Assembly: GCA_029532625.1 (NCBI GenBank)
Contig: JARFXM010000011.1
Span: 3,671,501 to 3,735,500 of the forward strand
Length of the DNA: 64,000 nt
Source: Lomentospora prolificans
Lineage: Eukaryota > Ascomycota > Sordariomycetes > Microascales > Microascaceae
Direction: 5' to 3'
Shown here: one piece after another, positions 10,790 through 22,155 of the stretch
Layout of the letters: every line of letters starts with the position of its first letter
How positions within the stretch are numbered: position 1 is the stretch's first letter
The notes under the pieces: model-generated
The model's input: only the letters and a program-made list of their open reading frames with translations
Databases searched by the model: none
What the model was told of the DNA's origin: nothing
Translations under genes and position numbers: made by a program

Positions 10790-11746
10790 TTATGCGAAGA
10801 GAAACTCCCTTAACACCGGCGATGCAGAAAACTCTGGGTTCAACAAAATACAACTGAGGCTTGCGTCAGCTATGGGGCCAGACCCAAGGGTTTACATCGT
10901 TCTTTCCACGATGTGCCGCACAGAACTTCTGTAGCGAGCTGTGCCAAGAAATGTAACCGGGGGTTCAAGGGACTTACTTTAGGAAATATTGGAGGGCTGA
11001 CCTCCTCTTTTCCAGGAATGGCCGCCGGAACTTGGAGATGACGCTCTTGGGCGGCAGAGGCGGGACTGCCGCTTCGAAGTTGGGGAAGGTCTGGATTAGT
11101 TTGCGTCGGAGGCCGTCGAATTCTGAATACCGCTTGCGAATATTCATATGGCTCCCCTACGATTATTGAATGTCAGCATAAGCTCCCCTTGCCAAGAGCT
11201 GCTCTTGGCTTCCACCTCCCCTCGTTTAGTGGGCTCAAGAGAGTGGGATTCTTGGGGGAACGGAATTGTGTCTTGACTAACATTCATGGTTTCCACCCGA
11301 ACGTTGAATACCACAAACGCACCAATATTCGTTGCGCTCCCGTTAACGACCACGTAGTTGGGTATCTCGACGCTTTTAGCCCAGCAGGCGCTATTGCGAC
11401 CACCCCAATCCTCCGACTCGTTATCCCTCATCGTGATGCCGCCACCCTCAAAAAGGGAGTCGACTGATGCGCCCATGGCATTGTGCGGATGGTGGACAAG
11501 CCAATACGGTGGCGACGTCGTCGAATTTGGGGAGGTTACCGGCGATGCGACCGGTCGTTGCGCATCTATGGCCTCATATTCACTCACCCGCGTGCTCCCG
11601 TTTGCAAATGCTCTGCCACTTGGGGATTGCAGATGTTCGGTCGTAGAGTCTGTGCTCCTTGGTGACGTAGGTCTCACGAGTCTCGAACTGCTCTCCCGGC
11701 TAGACTCGACTCCTGCCGCTTGCCGCTGTTCTATCGCGGACGCCAT
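10790..11746 (-). CDS. YPT35: PX-domain endosomal protein Ypt35
   Basis: Phosphoinositide-binding PX protein. In yeast Ypt35 sits on endosomes/vacuole and recruits Vps13 to membrane contact sites. Exons in transcript order are 11746-11282, 11156-10978 and 10853-10790, giving 235 aa. The N-terminal half is disordered and Ser/Pro-rich. The PX domain begins at about residue 124 (ACWAKSVEIPNYVVVNGS, GAFVVFNVRVETMNG). It continues across intron 1 with IRKRYSEFDGLRRKLIQTFP, which carries the Arg-Tyr lipid-binding pair, and then VPPLPPKSVISKF. The short last exon, easily missed, supplies the conserved family ending (N)CILLNPEFSASPVLREFLF. Intron 2 (124 nt) has a GCTGAC branch point. Recognition of that last exon shows the gene is intact. 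Confidence 0.88.
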
Positions 11747-12884
11747 TCGGCCATGGACGGCCAGAGCGACTTGCTTGTGTTGGCCAGTATTCGCCGCTGT
11801 ACGCGAAAGTCTAGTCGTGCGGTCGTCGAGAAGTATCTACACCTGGATCCCGTAATATATGCTGACGAGAGCTGCGTGAAGGACGACAAGGATAGGAGTT
11901 ATCGCGGGGAAGAGTCAGGGACGATTGAGGATGTAGATTTATAGCCGCGGGCGATCACGATGCGGGTGACGGTCGTGTGACTAGAACTGGAACACTCAAT
12001 GGTTGGGAATTTATTTTTTGGGGGGGTTTGCTAGTGCAACGATTATCAGGGTCCGAAGGGGTCCAATGATTTCGGTTGATGTTTTGTCGAGGGGTCACTG
12101 GTGACTTTTTCTCCCTGAGCTCCTGTTAAATTAGCACGAGGTTCGTTGGGAAGGTTTGCACTGTACAACTGGCGACTGGCCAGGCCAGGAGCCACTTCAG
12201 CTGGCTTGTTAACCTGACTGCTGTTGAAGCCTAAAGAGAGCACTTACTAAAGCCACTGAGTGCATTCACTACAGATCAGGCATTGTCGTAGACTGCGAGT
12301 AATCTTCAATCACGATGCTATGCTATTCGCACGAAATGAATGAACGGGACCCTGGAGGTCGAGGACGTATCGACGAAGGTTGCTGTTACATCACATATAC
12401 ATCACCCGTTGGCTCCATGAGCTCTACATGGTTCATCAATGCACCAACGACGCTGCCCAGCCAGCATCGTGGGGTGTTCCGTAAGACGTGAAGCCGCTGA
12501 GCGCTGTTAGTCGCCGGTCCATGTTGGATATAGACATGCCGGGTCCCGTCTATTCCCGCCTGGTCGGGCTCCAGTTTTGACACGCCGAAAAAATGCGACA
12601 GGCGCGAATATCTCACAAACGAAGCTGGTGAGAGGGCAGTTCATGAGATTGACTCTCCTATTTGTACAGACGTCACTCAAAACCCTACGCATACTACCCT
12701 TACGATCCTTTATTCTAGGCACCCATTTACCCGGCGGTATATGATTGTTTTTTGATGTGTTCTCTCTCAGCCAGATTTTCTTCTTCAATATCTTGGCTAT
12801 CACTTCAACTTCGCTATAAACCCCAAATATCTCCCTTCAAAGTTCACGCGATGTCTCAGTGTCGTTTTTTATGGACAATGCGGA
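11747..12884. other. Intergenic region upstream of YPT35
   Basis: Contains the YPT35 promoter and leader. A T-run followed by a G-run occurs near 12012-12027. No gene is supported before the ankyrin relic. Confidence 0.55.
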
Positions 12885-14551
12885 ATGATTTCCGGACCGA
12901 CTACAAGCGTGCTCACACTGCTGTTCGAGATGGCTGGCAATCTAGACCAGTTACGGGCCTGTATTGATGATGGGTTCGACCTTGACAACCTTACCGACTG
13001 GGAAACTCCTGTCCACGTCGCAGTTCAGCTAAACAATCTCCAGGCCGCCGCCATGCTCCTGGAGTGCGGCGCAACCCCTCTCCAACAGGTTGAACATTCG
13101 GATGGGTCTTTCACGGCATTGTCGCTCGCCTCAAGGCTAGGTTACGTGAGATGGTTTGTCTAATTTTGGTGCTATATCCAGCCCAATTCGCATGCCAATC
13201 TTCGCCGCCCTACTGAAACTTGTATCATGGATGCAGCCGTATACGGCCATGCATGTCTCGTCGAGGAGATGTTGAACTGGCAACTGGGTAGATGGAATGG
13301 AATGCATGTGCTGAACGCGGCTCTCGTTGGCGCGGCTGGGAGATGGTAGGCAGATGTCGTGGCCCCTCTCCTCAGCTAGGTGCCTGCGTATACGCCTGAT
13401 ACTCTCCAGGATGCTCTAGCTGCTGCAGTGTCCGGTGCAAAAGAATGCTCACTGAACATATGACTGGTGGCGAGGATGTTTACCATGTATAAAGCAAGAG
13501 CAGGTAGTCGGGCAGCTCCTTGACACTGTGCTATTGGGGCCTGGCTGCTTCTTACACGGTTCACGTTTGATCCACCACACAGTTGGTGCTGTCAATTTCA
13601 TAGGTGCTCTGTGAGTCGTTTAGAACAGAAGGGTAATACCATCTTGTTGTCTTCTGTCGCGAATGAGTAGATGAAACTAACTGCATCACTAGGTGCTGAT
13701 CCTAAAGCGCGAGACTCGCACGGCAGGACAGTATTGCAGCGACTGGTTCTTCCGATTTTATACCAGGGCAAGACCAATTCTCTCCGAATCCATGAGACAG
13801 GAATACATTTACTCCTCAAGCATGGTGCATCCGTGACAATTGAAGACGACAAAGGAGAAAATAGCCTTGCACGCTGCCGCGTTCGGTTGTAATCTTGGCC
13901 TGTTCCAACACCTCTTATTCCGATGATCGAAAGGCGAGGAGGTTCATTCTCAGAGGAATAGCCATGGTGAGTCACTACTCCGGTACGCAGCTGCTGGCGG
14001 AAACGTCGAAATCCTCAGATTTCTGCTTGCAACGATGAGGTTTGATGTTAATCAAACGAATCCGAACGGCTGGACGTCTCTTATGTGCGCGCTTGCGCAG
14101 ACATACCGACCGGAACGGGCCCCTGGGATGGTGGGTAAGTCTTCTGCGGATGCCATCTGGAGCGCTCAGGTACTATTATTCCACGACGCGGACCCGACTA
14201 TTAATACGGATGAGGGATGGTCTCCCCTACATTGTCTGGCCTGCTACAAATGCAACCAGGGGGATACACGCTTCTCCTGGCTCGCCGGAACATTGATTCG
14301 AAAGGATGTTGATGCTCATGGCAAGGCAGCAGATTTGTCTGTTCACTGGTTGAGAGTAGCATGGGACCACTGGTGTTCGGTTGCATGAGAGCTTCCCTTG
14401 GGGATTCGTCCACAGGAATTAGTTATCGAGTCCTCGGACGTGCTTGCGTCGAAGATGACGACACCGCTCGAGTTGGCGGTGGCGCATGATGCGTAGGCCG
14501 TCGCCATCGTCCTTCGCACTCACGGAGCTGAAGGCTCGATGATAATTTGAG
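12885..14551 (+). pseudogene. Decayed ankyrin-repeat gene
   Basis: Ankyrin-like sequence is scattered over different reading frames. 12885-13163 gives TPVHVAVQLNNLQAAAMLLE and TALSLASRLGYV. The 13170-13350 region continues in a shifted frame (TCIMDAAVYGHACLVEEML). 13671-13892 gives LGADPKARDSHGRTVLQRL and LLLKHGASVTIEDDKGE. About 13880-13935 holds ALHAAAFGCNLGLFQHLLF. About 13975-14388 holds LLRYAAAGGNVEILRFLLA, NPNGWTSLMCALAQ and DEGWSPLHCLACYK. The last recognisable repeat (TPLELAVAHDA...AVAIVLRTHGAEG) is cut by an in-frame TAG near 14494. Several frame changes have no plausible intron (the best candidate, 36 nt, is too short). The product would have been an ankyrin-repeat protein of unknown role. 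A many-intron live gene is possible but less likely. Confidence 0.6.
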
Positions 14552-15001
14552 GTTCTGCAGGCTGTGTAAATGTTAGAATAGAGGCGAGCACATCCTTCGC
14601 AGCATCATATTTTGCGCGATAGGAGAGAAATATCCGACTTCAACGTAGAGTTCCTGAGCTACATAAATATTATTTTCCCCTCCTCGAAATCTCGTTTAAT
14701 GATCGATCACTCAAGCCTCCCCGAAGAATAAAGATCGTATTAATGCTGCTGAAGCCGTTCACTTCTGCCGGAGGGTTGCTGGTGGTCCGTGTGCTGACTA
14801 ACCAACCCATTGCTGGAAGCAGCCATCAGCAAGCAGCTCATCACAATATGACACCTTGCATTGCTACGGGCACAGTAATACATTGCTGAGGCCATCCTAC
14901 GATCGACACCTTAGCCGGCTTCCCGACCTCTCCTCAACCATCCCGCCAAATTGACGATGATTTCAATCGTTCCCTCCATAACAACATAATCCCTGCCAGC
15001 C
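14552..15001. other. Intergenic region upstream of HRD3
   Basis: Promoter and leader of HRD3. Nothing else is recognised. Confidence 0.5.
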
Positions 15002-17754
15002 ATGAGACGTTCTGCTGCCTTGCTCCGTAAGACCAACCTATGCTCGCCACTTATCATAGCTATCGTATGGCGTAAAGAAGCACACGAGCTGACATAGATC
15101 TGGAGTAGTGCTTTTGCAGGGCGTCACAGTGCTCGGAGCTCAGGACCAGAAAGTCCTGACTGACGAAAAGAACCCAGAACCCATCGATCCAACGAAAAAC
15201 GGCCGCGCACACTTCGAATGGGTCGTCGAAGACACTCCCCCAATCCGGCAGCCAGGTATGAGCTTCTCGCGGCCTCCCCCAAAAGCTTCGTTCATCTTGT
15301 TGGCTAACCTGTATTGCCTTTGCAGGTGCCGACCTTGTTGATGAGGCCTTGACACACCTCGGCAAGATACCCGATACACAGCAACGCCGACGAAACCGAT
15401 CCTCGGGACTAATAGGCCGGGTCTTCGACTTCGTTCTGCGAACCACAATTAGCTGGACTGTCCCCGCCTCGCCCCAATCCTCCCCAACGGTCACCCGCGG
15501 CCCCCTCCACGATGCGGTCGAGCTCCTCCGACAAGCTGCTCATCAGAACAACTCTGATGCACTCTATATCCTCGCCGACATGAACTTTTACGGCAATTAC
15601 TCCCACCCGCGTGATCTCGGTCTTGCCTTTTCTTACTACGACCAACTTGCGTCCGTTCACGGCAATACCACGGCGCAGTTCATGCTCGGGTTTTATTATT
15701 CGACAGGCATCGCCAATGTGGTGCCCAGAAACCAGGCCAAAGCAATGCTTTATTATACCTTTGCCGCCGCGAGGGGGGATACTAGAGCCGAGATGGCCGT
15801 CGGCTTCCGACATCATGCCGCTATCGGCACGCCAAAGAGTTGCGAGCAAGCTGCCAAGTACTATAAGAGGGTGGCCGACAAGGCTATCGACTGGTATAGG
15901 TCCGGGCCTCCCGGAGGTATGACTTGGATACAAGAGTCATGGCGTATTGCTGACGATAATGGGGGTGCCTACGGTCGGGGTGCCAGCGCCTCAAGCTCTG
16001 GGCTTAACGCTATCAAGGTCAATATCCACTCGGACACAAACGCTGCCCTTGACGATGCCATCGAATACTACGACCTTCTCTCACAAAAGGGTGATTCTAG
16101 GGCATCACTTAAACTTGGGAGAATCTACTACGACGGCCAGCGTGGGCAGGAGCGAGACATGGCGCGCGCAAAGAACTATTTCTTTACCGTGGCCAAGCGC
16201 TACTGGAAGAACGATGGACGCGTGCTTGACAACTACAAGGTCGGCATCGAGAAGACAGTCGCTGAGGCTGCAGCTTATATCGGTCGGATGTACCTCCGCG
16301 GTGAGGGACTAGAGCAGAGTTATTCAAAGGCCAAGATGTGGTTTGAGCGTGGACGGTCTCTTGGTGATGCATCGTCTATGCACGGCCTTGGCATCATGCT
16401 CTTGAACGGCCTCGGGGTTCCGAAGAACATTGCGCTCGCCGCCGAACTCTTCAAGGCGGCCGCCGAAAAGGACTACGCACCTGCTCAGGTGGAACTCGCA
16501 GTCCTCTATCTTGACCAGGGCGGCGCTGAGGATGTTCGTGTTGCGAACAACTATTTCGAGCTGGCTGCGCGTTACGGGCTCATCGAGGCTCACTACTATC
16601 TCGCAGAGTTGATTTTCCATGGCGTCGGCCGCGATAAGAGTTGCGGAGTGGCAATGCAGTATTACAAAGGAGTTGTGGAGAAGGCCGAGCCGCTAGTATC
16701 GTCCTGGGCCGTCGCGAACCAAGCCTATGAGGACGGCGATTACGAAACTGCGCTTTTACACTACCTCCTCATGGCTGAGCAGGGCTATGAGAGGGCTCAG
16801 AATAACGTAGCGCATCTCTTAGATCCCGATCAATCTCGCCTCTCCTTGGCTCCCAGCGTGGCACAATCGTTGCATCTACCCATGCTTTCCGGACGTCCGC
16901 TGTCATCCTCACCCCTTCTAGAGGACCCGTCAATGGCTCTCATCTACTGGACTAGGTCCTGGCGCCAGGGCAATGTCGACTCTCTCGTCAAGATGGGTGA
17001 TTATTATTTCTACGGCATCGGTACTGAGCCAGACTTCAGCCGTGCTGTGCAGTGCTACACTGGTGCAACAACCTATTCCCAGAGTGCTCAGGCCCTTTAT
17101 AATCTGGGTTGGATGCACGAGAACGGTGTTGGCCTGACGCAAGATTATCACCTTGCGAAACGCTACTACGACCAGGCGTTGGAGCTAAACGAAGAAGCCT
17201 ATCTGCCTGTGACTCTTAGCCTCTTCAAGCTTCGCCTTCGGAGCGCATGGAACACCCTTACGCATGGCCCCATCCACTCCATCCAAGACGACCCCAGTAC
17301 GTATTTGCATGTCACCCTCGAAACTCGGGCATACACGACTAACACGTAAACAGAGCCTAAGAAGGATTGGTCTCTAGCGGAATGGATCACCAATTTCATT
17401 CAGGACGACATGGAATATTATCAAGACAGCCTCTATGACGACATCTTCGACGACACCATCGGTGATCGTGACAATGATCTCGACGACGATAGTGGCCTCG
17501 AGCTGCTCTTCATCTTTGGCATCTCCATGGCGCTCGTTGGACTTCTCTACTACCGACAACATCGGCAGCAGCAAGAACGTCGGCAGCAGCAAGAACGTCG
17601 GCAGCAGGAAGAGCAGCGCAGGCGTCAGAACGGCGGCGCTGCTGTACCCCCCAAGACCAGCCGTTCCGAGACAACGGCCTCTTCCCCGGAGGCAACGATC
17701 CGCAATTCGCCAATTGGGTGGCGGGCGGAGTTGGCCACTAAAGCTGTTACATAA
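15002..17754 (+). CDS. HRD3: HRD3/SEL1L-type ERAD adaptor with Sel1 repeats
   Basis: ER-membrane partner of the Hrd1 ubiquitin ligase; its lumenal Sel1 repeats select misfolded glycoproteins for retrotranslocation. Preferred exons are 15002-15064, 15120-15255, 15326-17296 and 17354-17754, giving 856 aa. Exon 1 plus the start of exon 2 form a signal peptide (MRRSAALLRKTNLCSPLIIA, then IGVTVLGA). Intron 1 (55 nt) has a GCTGAC branch point and a TTTTGCAG acceptor. Sel1/TPR-like repeats run from about residue 120 to 740 (for example LGRIYYDGQRGQERDMARAK and GLGIMLLNGLGVPKN). A single membrane helix (LELLFIFGISMALVGLLYY, about 772-790) precedes a cytosolic Gln/Arg-rich tail. The tail contains an 18-bp tandem repeat (RRQQQE) at 17563-17616. 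An alternative intron 1 (15027-15105) also keeps frame but needs a GAG acceptor. Confidence 0.9.
17563..17616 (+). repeat. 18-bp tandem repeat in HRD3 tail
   Basis: Three head-to-tail copies of cggcagcagcaagaacgt, the third degenerate, encode RQQQER units in the cytosolic tail. Confidence 0.85.
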
Positions 17755-18279
17755 AAGGACGTGCAAATACCTTGTACATATCGTATCACTCCTGTTCTGA
17801 GAGGCCGAAAGCCCTGAGCAGGGTTGGTTTCTGTTTCTCCCTTGTGTTTGAGTAGCATCAGCGGTGGCGTTTTTGGGTTTCAGCTTTATTCCCTTCGTCT
17901 TACCGCTTTGTGCGTGGAAGTAGATTCAGGGTTACAAGAGTCGTCGATCAGTGTGAATGGGATAGGTTCGTTTCTATTGTACATTCCAGGGCACGATGCT
18001 CTTGCACGCCACTTGGATGTTTCACCGTGCCTTTCGTTGTGATTGTGACGCTGTGGAGAGCGTAGTTGGAGTAGAGCTTAGTAATCTCACATCCCACCTT
18101 TTCACAAGCAAAATTTAGTTATATGAGCATCTGCAAATGCCCCTCGCCAGCTTGGAAAGCATTCCCAGTTTTCGCAGAAACAAGACACCACCGTTCCCAT
18201 ACTCGAAAACTCCTACAAAGCCCTCCCTCGAGAGTGGAATTAATCTTACCTTTTTATTTTTTTTTTCTTCTTCGCAGAC
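17755..18279. other. Intergenic spacer HRD3-WDR89
   Basis: HRD3 3' UTR and the promoter of the WD40 gene. A pyrimidine-rich T/C tract lies immediately before the ATG at 18280, common in fungal core promoters. Confidence 0.55.
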
Positions 18280-19633
18280 ATGTACACCCTTCACCTCGCC
18301 TCCTCCTTCTCCTTCCCCCCAGACACCTACGTCCTCGACGTAGCCCACCTCCCCACCGGCGTCGCCTGCATCACCTCCTCGCAGCGCCTGGCCCTCCTGC
18401 GACCCGACCTAAAGGCCGAGGCGCGCTCCGCGCTAGTGACGCACCATGGGAATCTCACGGCGCTGAGGGTCGTGGATGCCGCGGCTGGAACGGTGTGTAC
18501 GGCGGGTGAGGATGGGAGTGTATCGGTGTGGGATTTGAGGAGGGGGGATGCGCATGTTGCGAGGTTTCAAGGTAAGGTTGGATTCCCGCTGCGTAGAGGT
18601 CGCTTCGGGGGGGGGAAGGGTTATGTTTGAGGGCGGCGGCGGGCGTAGAGGAGGAGGAGGTGGTAGTGGACGATGCGGGATGGGGATATGTCGCTTACGG
18701 TCTTGGGCATTCTAGCGGCGCAAGCGCCCATCACGGCACTGGCGTGCGATGCCGGGTCCCACGCGATTGCGGTCGGTACTGAGCTGCAGGATCACAATGC
18801 GTCTATAGTTCTCTGGTGTGTCTCGTCTCTAGGCTTTAAGCCCCTTGTATATACTACCGTAGACATGATGACTCGTCTAATCTGGCTTTTCAGGGACGTA
18901 AGAGCTAGCCCCTCACAAAAACGGCTATACACAGAAGTCCACAGCGACGACATTACCGAAGTAAGAACTCGCAAAGACTCACATCCATCGTACACGGGGG
19001 CGCGTGTCTGACCAAAGAAATGTCGCTAGCTCAAATTTCACCCCAAGGACCCAAATATCCTTCTATCCGGCTCAACCGACGGCCTTGTCAACCTCTGCGA
19101 CACGCGCATCAGCGACGAGGACGAAGTTGTCATCCAGACGTTCAACCACGATGCTTCGATCCACCATGCGGGCTTCTTGAATGATACCGATGTCTTTGCG
19201 ATTTCTCACGACGAGCGGTTCGCCATCTACTCAATGGCCGAGGAGCAGGACAAGGGCGTCGCAATTGCTGATTTCGGAAACGTAAGGGAAAAGATAGGGT
19301 GCCAGTACGTTGCGAACGTTTCGGCCAAGCTGGATGGAAGCGGTGCGATAATAGGCGCGGGTGCCCAAGAGTGAGTTTCCCCTCTGTTTTCATGTGGTAA
19401 TGAGCACGAACGCTGACGTCGGGATTGCGCTCCCTTCCAGCCAACACCTCTTCAGCCTGATTCATCTTTCCAAGAACGGGCCGTCGTGGGAGCTCAACAC
19501 GGAAGCGCGGGTGAATTTACCTGGATCCCACGGCGAGGAGATCGTACGCGGGTTCTCTTTCTTCGACGAGGAACAGGTAGTATACACCTGCGGTGAAGAC
19601 GGAAGAGTAAACGCCTGGCACCCAGGCAATTAA
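18280..19633 (+). CDS. WD40-repeat protein, WDR89-like
   Basis: Beta-propeller scaffold protein of the WDR89 group; molecular role unknown. Exons are 18280-18571, 18716-18815, 18894-18960, 19030-19370 and 19441-19633, giving 330 aa, the typical size for this family. WD-type blades can be read in order: THHGNLTALRVVD...TAGEDGSVSVWDLR; ITALACDAGSHAIAVGTEL; the segment ending in WDVR; SDDITELKFHPKDPNILLSG with STDGLVNLCD; and near the end EEQVVYTCGEDGRVNAW. Exon 3 is only 67 nt. The exon 4 donor (GAGTGAGT) overlaps an in-frame TGA, so retention of intron 4 would truncate the protein one residue later. The stop codon is only 68 bp from that of the convergent FRG1-like gene. Confidence 0.85.
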
Positions 19634-19701
19634 TGGACGAGAAACGGGCCGTAGATGTAATAATACCCATTCCAGCACATTCTTTTCGCCCATGCACCAT
19701 C

Positions 19702-20561
19702 TTAACCGTACTTGTCGTGCTTGCTCTTGACCTTGAGCATCAGGAGCTGCTCGTGATAATCTCCGTCCCTCCGCGCCCGCTTCAGCCTCTTCACCTCGTC
19801 TTCCTCCAATCGCCTCCCCACCGCAGCCTCGAGCTCCTGCCTAGAGATCTTCTCTTTCGCTTTCTCAGCCTTGGATTCTTTGAAGCGCGGCTTAAAGCGC
19901 GCCTGCATCCGTAGGCGCACTGTGGTGTTAGGGGCATCGGCCTCTGCATCGCCGCGTAATTCCGTTTGGGCGTTGGGCTTTGATGACGTCGGAGGGTTCG
20001 CGGAAAGGAATTTCCCTCCCAAAGTCTGGATCTGGAAGCCAGAATCTTCTGTGGTGGTGAGGATGAAAGATTCGAGAGGAGATACGGCCTCGGTGGTCGC
20101 CGATAGCATACCATGCTTGTCACAGCTCAAAAACCTAGACAACGTTGACGTTAGCTTTCTTCATCGTTTTAATGCTGAGCAAGGTCCAGCACTAACTTTC
20201 CATGATGGCCTTTGAACCTAAAGTGTTCCGTCCCCACAATCTTATTGGCAACCCACACCTGTCTAACATCATGCGGTTCCGCACTCGCTGGGTTCCCATC
20301 AACAATGTTCTCGATATCCACGGTAAACACCTTGCCGTTGGCATCACAAGCCAGGGCTGACGGCGGGCTAGTTGGCAGCACGATCATCGTTGGGCCGGAC
20401 ACATCAGTTACCGCGTCCGCAGAAACCCAGCTATCATCATTTTCGGCGTTGTCGGCATCTTGACGGGCATTCTTGGTCGACGATTCGCGGTCGCGGGAGT
20501 CGTCGGTGCGCTTGCGCTTCTTAGGTTTCTTCTCACCCTTGAACACGAGAGGCTTAACCAT
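19702..20561 (-). CDS. FRG1-like family protein
   Basis: Orthologue of human FRG1, a nuclear/nucleolar protein with an actin-crosslinking (beta-trefoil, fascin-like) fold linked to RNA processing. Exons in transcript order are 20561-20197 and 20134-19702, giving 265 aa. The basic N-terminus (LVFKGEKKPKKRKR) is a nuclear localisation signal typical of the family. Next come DSWVSADAVTDVSGPTMIVLPT, the trefoil stretch KIVGTEHFRFKGHHGKFLSCDK, and SPLESFILTTTEDSGFQIQTLGGKFLS. The C-terminus is helical and Lys/Arg-rich, ending in KSKHDKYG. An upstream in-frame ATG at 20579 would add six residues; 20561 matches the family start MVKPLVFKG. The gene is divergent from the oxygenase gene with 335 bp between start codons. 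Confidence 0.88.
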
Positions 20562-20896
20562 TTTCCCTTGGAGGTGCAATCGGTAAGGTAAATGGCTGAG
20601 CCGGTGCGAATGTCGTTGAATAGGGGGGGTGGTCAGTTGGGTGTTTTGTGTAGCTACACGTTGGGGCTATAGTAGATAGCTGTTGAAAGCTCGAGCAAGA
20701 CAAAGCATGACTGGAAGAGTCGACGACACCCAGCAACAGCTTAGTCAGCGACGAAGCCAACCCCTGTCCCGCTATTATGTCTCGGAAATGTCGAGATAGA
20801 CAGGTCAGGGCTTCGGACATGTTTCCCCAGTTCGGTTTTGCGCTTCTTCCTTCATTCTCCATTGGGGTATCAGGTCATAGTTTGTGTTTCTTTTAA
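20562..20896. promoter_or_regulatory. Bidirectional promoter FRG1-like / 2OG oxygenase
   Basis: Only 335 bp separate the two divergent start codons, so core promoter elements are likely shared. I recognise no specific operator. Confidence 0.45.
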
Positions 20897-22155
20897 ATGG
20901 CTCCTCTTGCTCAGGCAGTCTCTGTGTCCCTCGAGGATCTCAAGAATGGTAAATGCTTCTCAGCCGTCCTCAGATGACGAGATGCACACCGTACCCCACC
21001 CACTAACACGATCTCGCGCCTTGCAGGCAACGTCTCGTTCGAGGCACTCCAGGAGGCGTTTGGACCTCAATCCCTCGGCATCTTAGTGGTGAAAGATTTG
21101 CCTGAGAACTTTCCCGACCTAAGGCTCCAGACGCTTTCCTACTCTTCTTATTTGGGGAATCTCTCGAACGAAGAGCTTGGTGGGTGCCATCTCTTCTCAT
21201 CGGCCAGATCCGGCTTATAAGTGAGACTCGCCAGCATCTGTTCTAACCAGACGCGCACCAACACACAGTGAAACTCGAAAACGCCAAAGCCAAATATCTT
21301 ACTGGCTGGTCCCTAGGAAAGGAGACTCTTAAAAACGGACAGGTCGACACGTTCAAGGGCTCATACTATGCCAACTGTGCCTTCTATGTCGACCCTTCTC
21401 TGGACTGCGCCAAGCCCACGTCGGAGTTCTCCGAAGAAACCTTTCCCGAGTATCTCTCTCCCAACTTATGGCCGGATGAGCAGGTCCTGCCGGGATTTAG
21501 GCCTAGTCTCGAGGATCTATGTAGGTTAATCATTGATGTGGCTGTTTTGGTCGCCCGGGCCTGCGACCGGTTCGCCGAGAAGGAGATACAAGGTTACCCC
21601 AAGGGATATCTCGAGCACGTCGTAAGCACTTCCAACACCACTAAGGCTCGTCTCCTACACTACTTCCCGCAAACCACAGATTCGGAGCAGGACAAAGAAG
21701 GTGACGGAGACGACTGGTGCGCAACCCATCTCGACCACGGCTGCCTCACCGGCCTCACCTGCGCCATGTTCATTGACGAGGAAGCCAGCCCACCCGTCGT
21801 CCCGGAGGGCGCCATCGGCAAGCTTCCCCCGCTCCAGGAACTTCCCGCATCCCCTGATCCGGAAGCCGGGCTGTACATCAAGTCTCGCACGGGCGAGACG
21901 GTCCAGGTCAAGATCCCGCGCGACTGCATCGCGTTCCAGACCGGCGAAGCGCTGGAGAGGATCACGGCGGGGAGGTTCAAGGCGGTGCCGCACTTTGTGA
22001 GGAGTGCTGCGGCGTCGGCGAGCGCGGGGAGGGTTGCGCGGAATACGCTGGCGGTGTTTACGCAGCCGAATCTGGGCGAGGAGGTGGATATCGAACAGCA
22101 CATTACCTTTGGGGAGTTTGCGCGGGGAATTGTTGCCAAGAATACCGTTTCGTAG
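20897..22155 (+). CDS. 2-oxoglutarate/Fe(II)-dependent dioxygenase-like protein (isopenicillin-N-synthase fold)
   Basis: Probable non-heme iron oxygenase of unknown substrate. Exons are 20897-20948, 21027-21179 and 21269-22155, giving 363 aa, about the usual length. Iron ligands are visible as THLDHGCLTGL (His about 222, Asp about 224) and a distal His about 310 in FKAVPHFVR. An Arg about 13-16 residues later (RVARNTLAVF) could bind 2-oxoglutarate. The N-terminal part (FEALQEAFGPQSLGILVVKD) resembles the DIOX_N region. The loop around GLYIKSRTGETVQVKIP matches the core strands preceding the distal His. Intron 2 has two in-frame acceptors 18 nt apart (21250 and 21268); the downstream one fits the TCTAAC branch point better. 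There is no adjacent biosynthetic cluster, so a role in secondary metabolism is not suggested. Confidence 0.82.

Noticed and set aside
10854..10977. Apparent loss of the YPT35 C-terminus, with a shifted-frame LNP resembling the family ending
   Set aside because: A short third exon at 10790-10853 encodes the true conserved ending; the look-alike lies inside intron 2.
13143..13178. 36-nt intron with GTGAG donor and TCCAG acceptor in the ankyrin locus
   Set aside because: It keeps a frame briefly but is shorter than known fungal introns and does not repair the downstream lesions.
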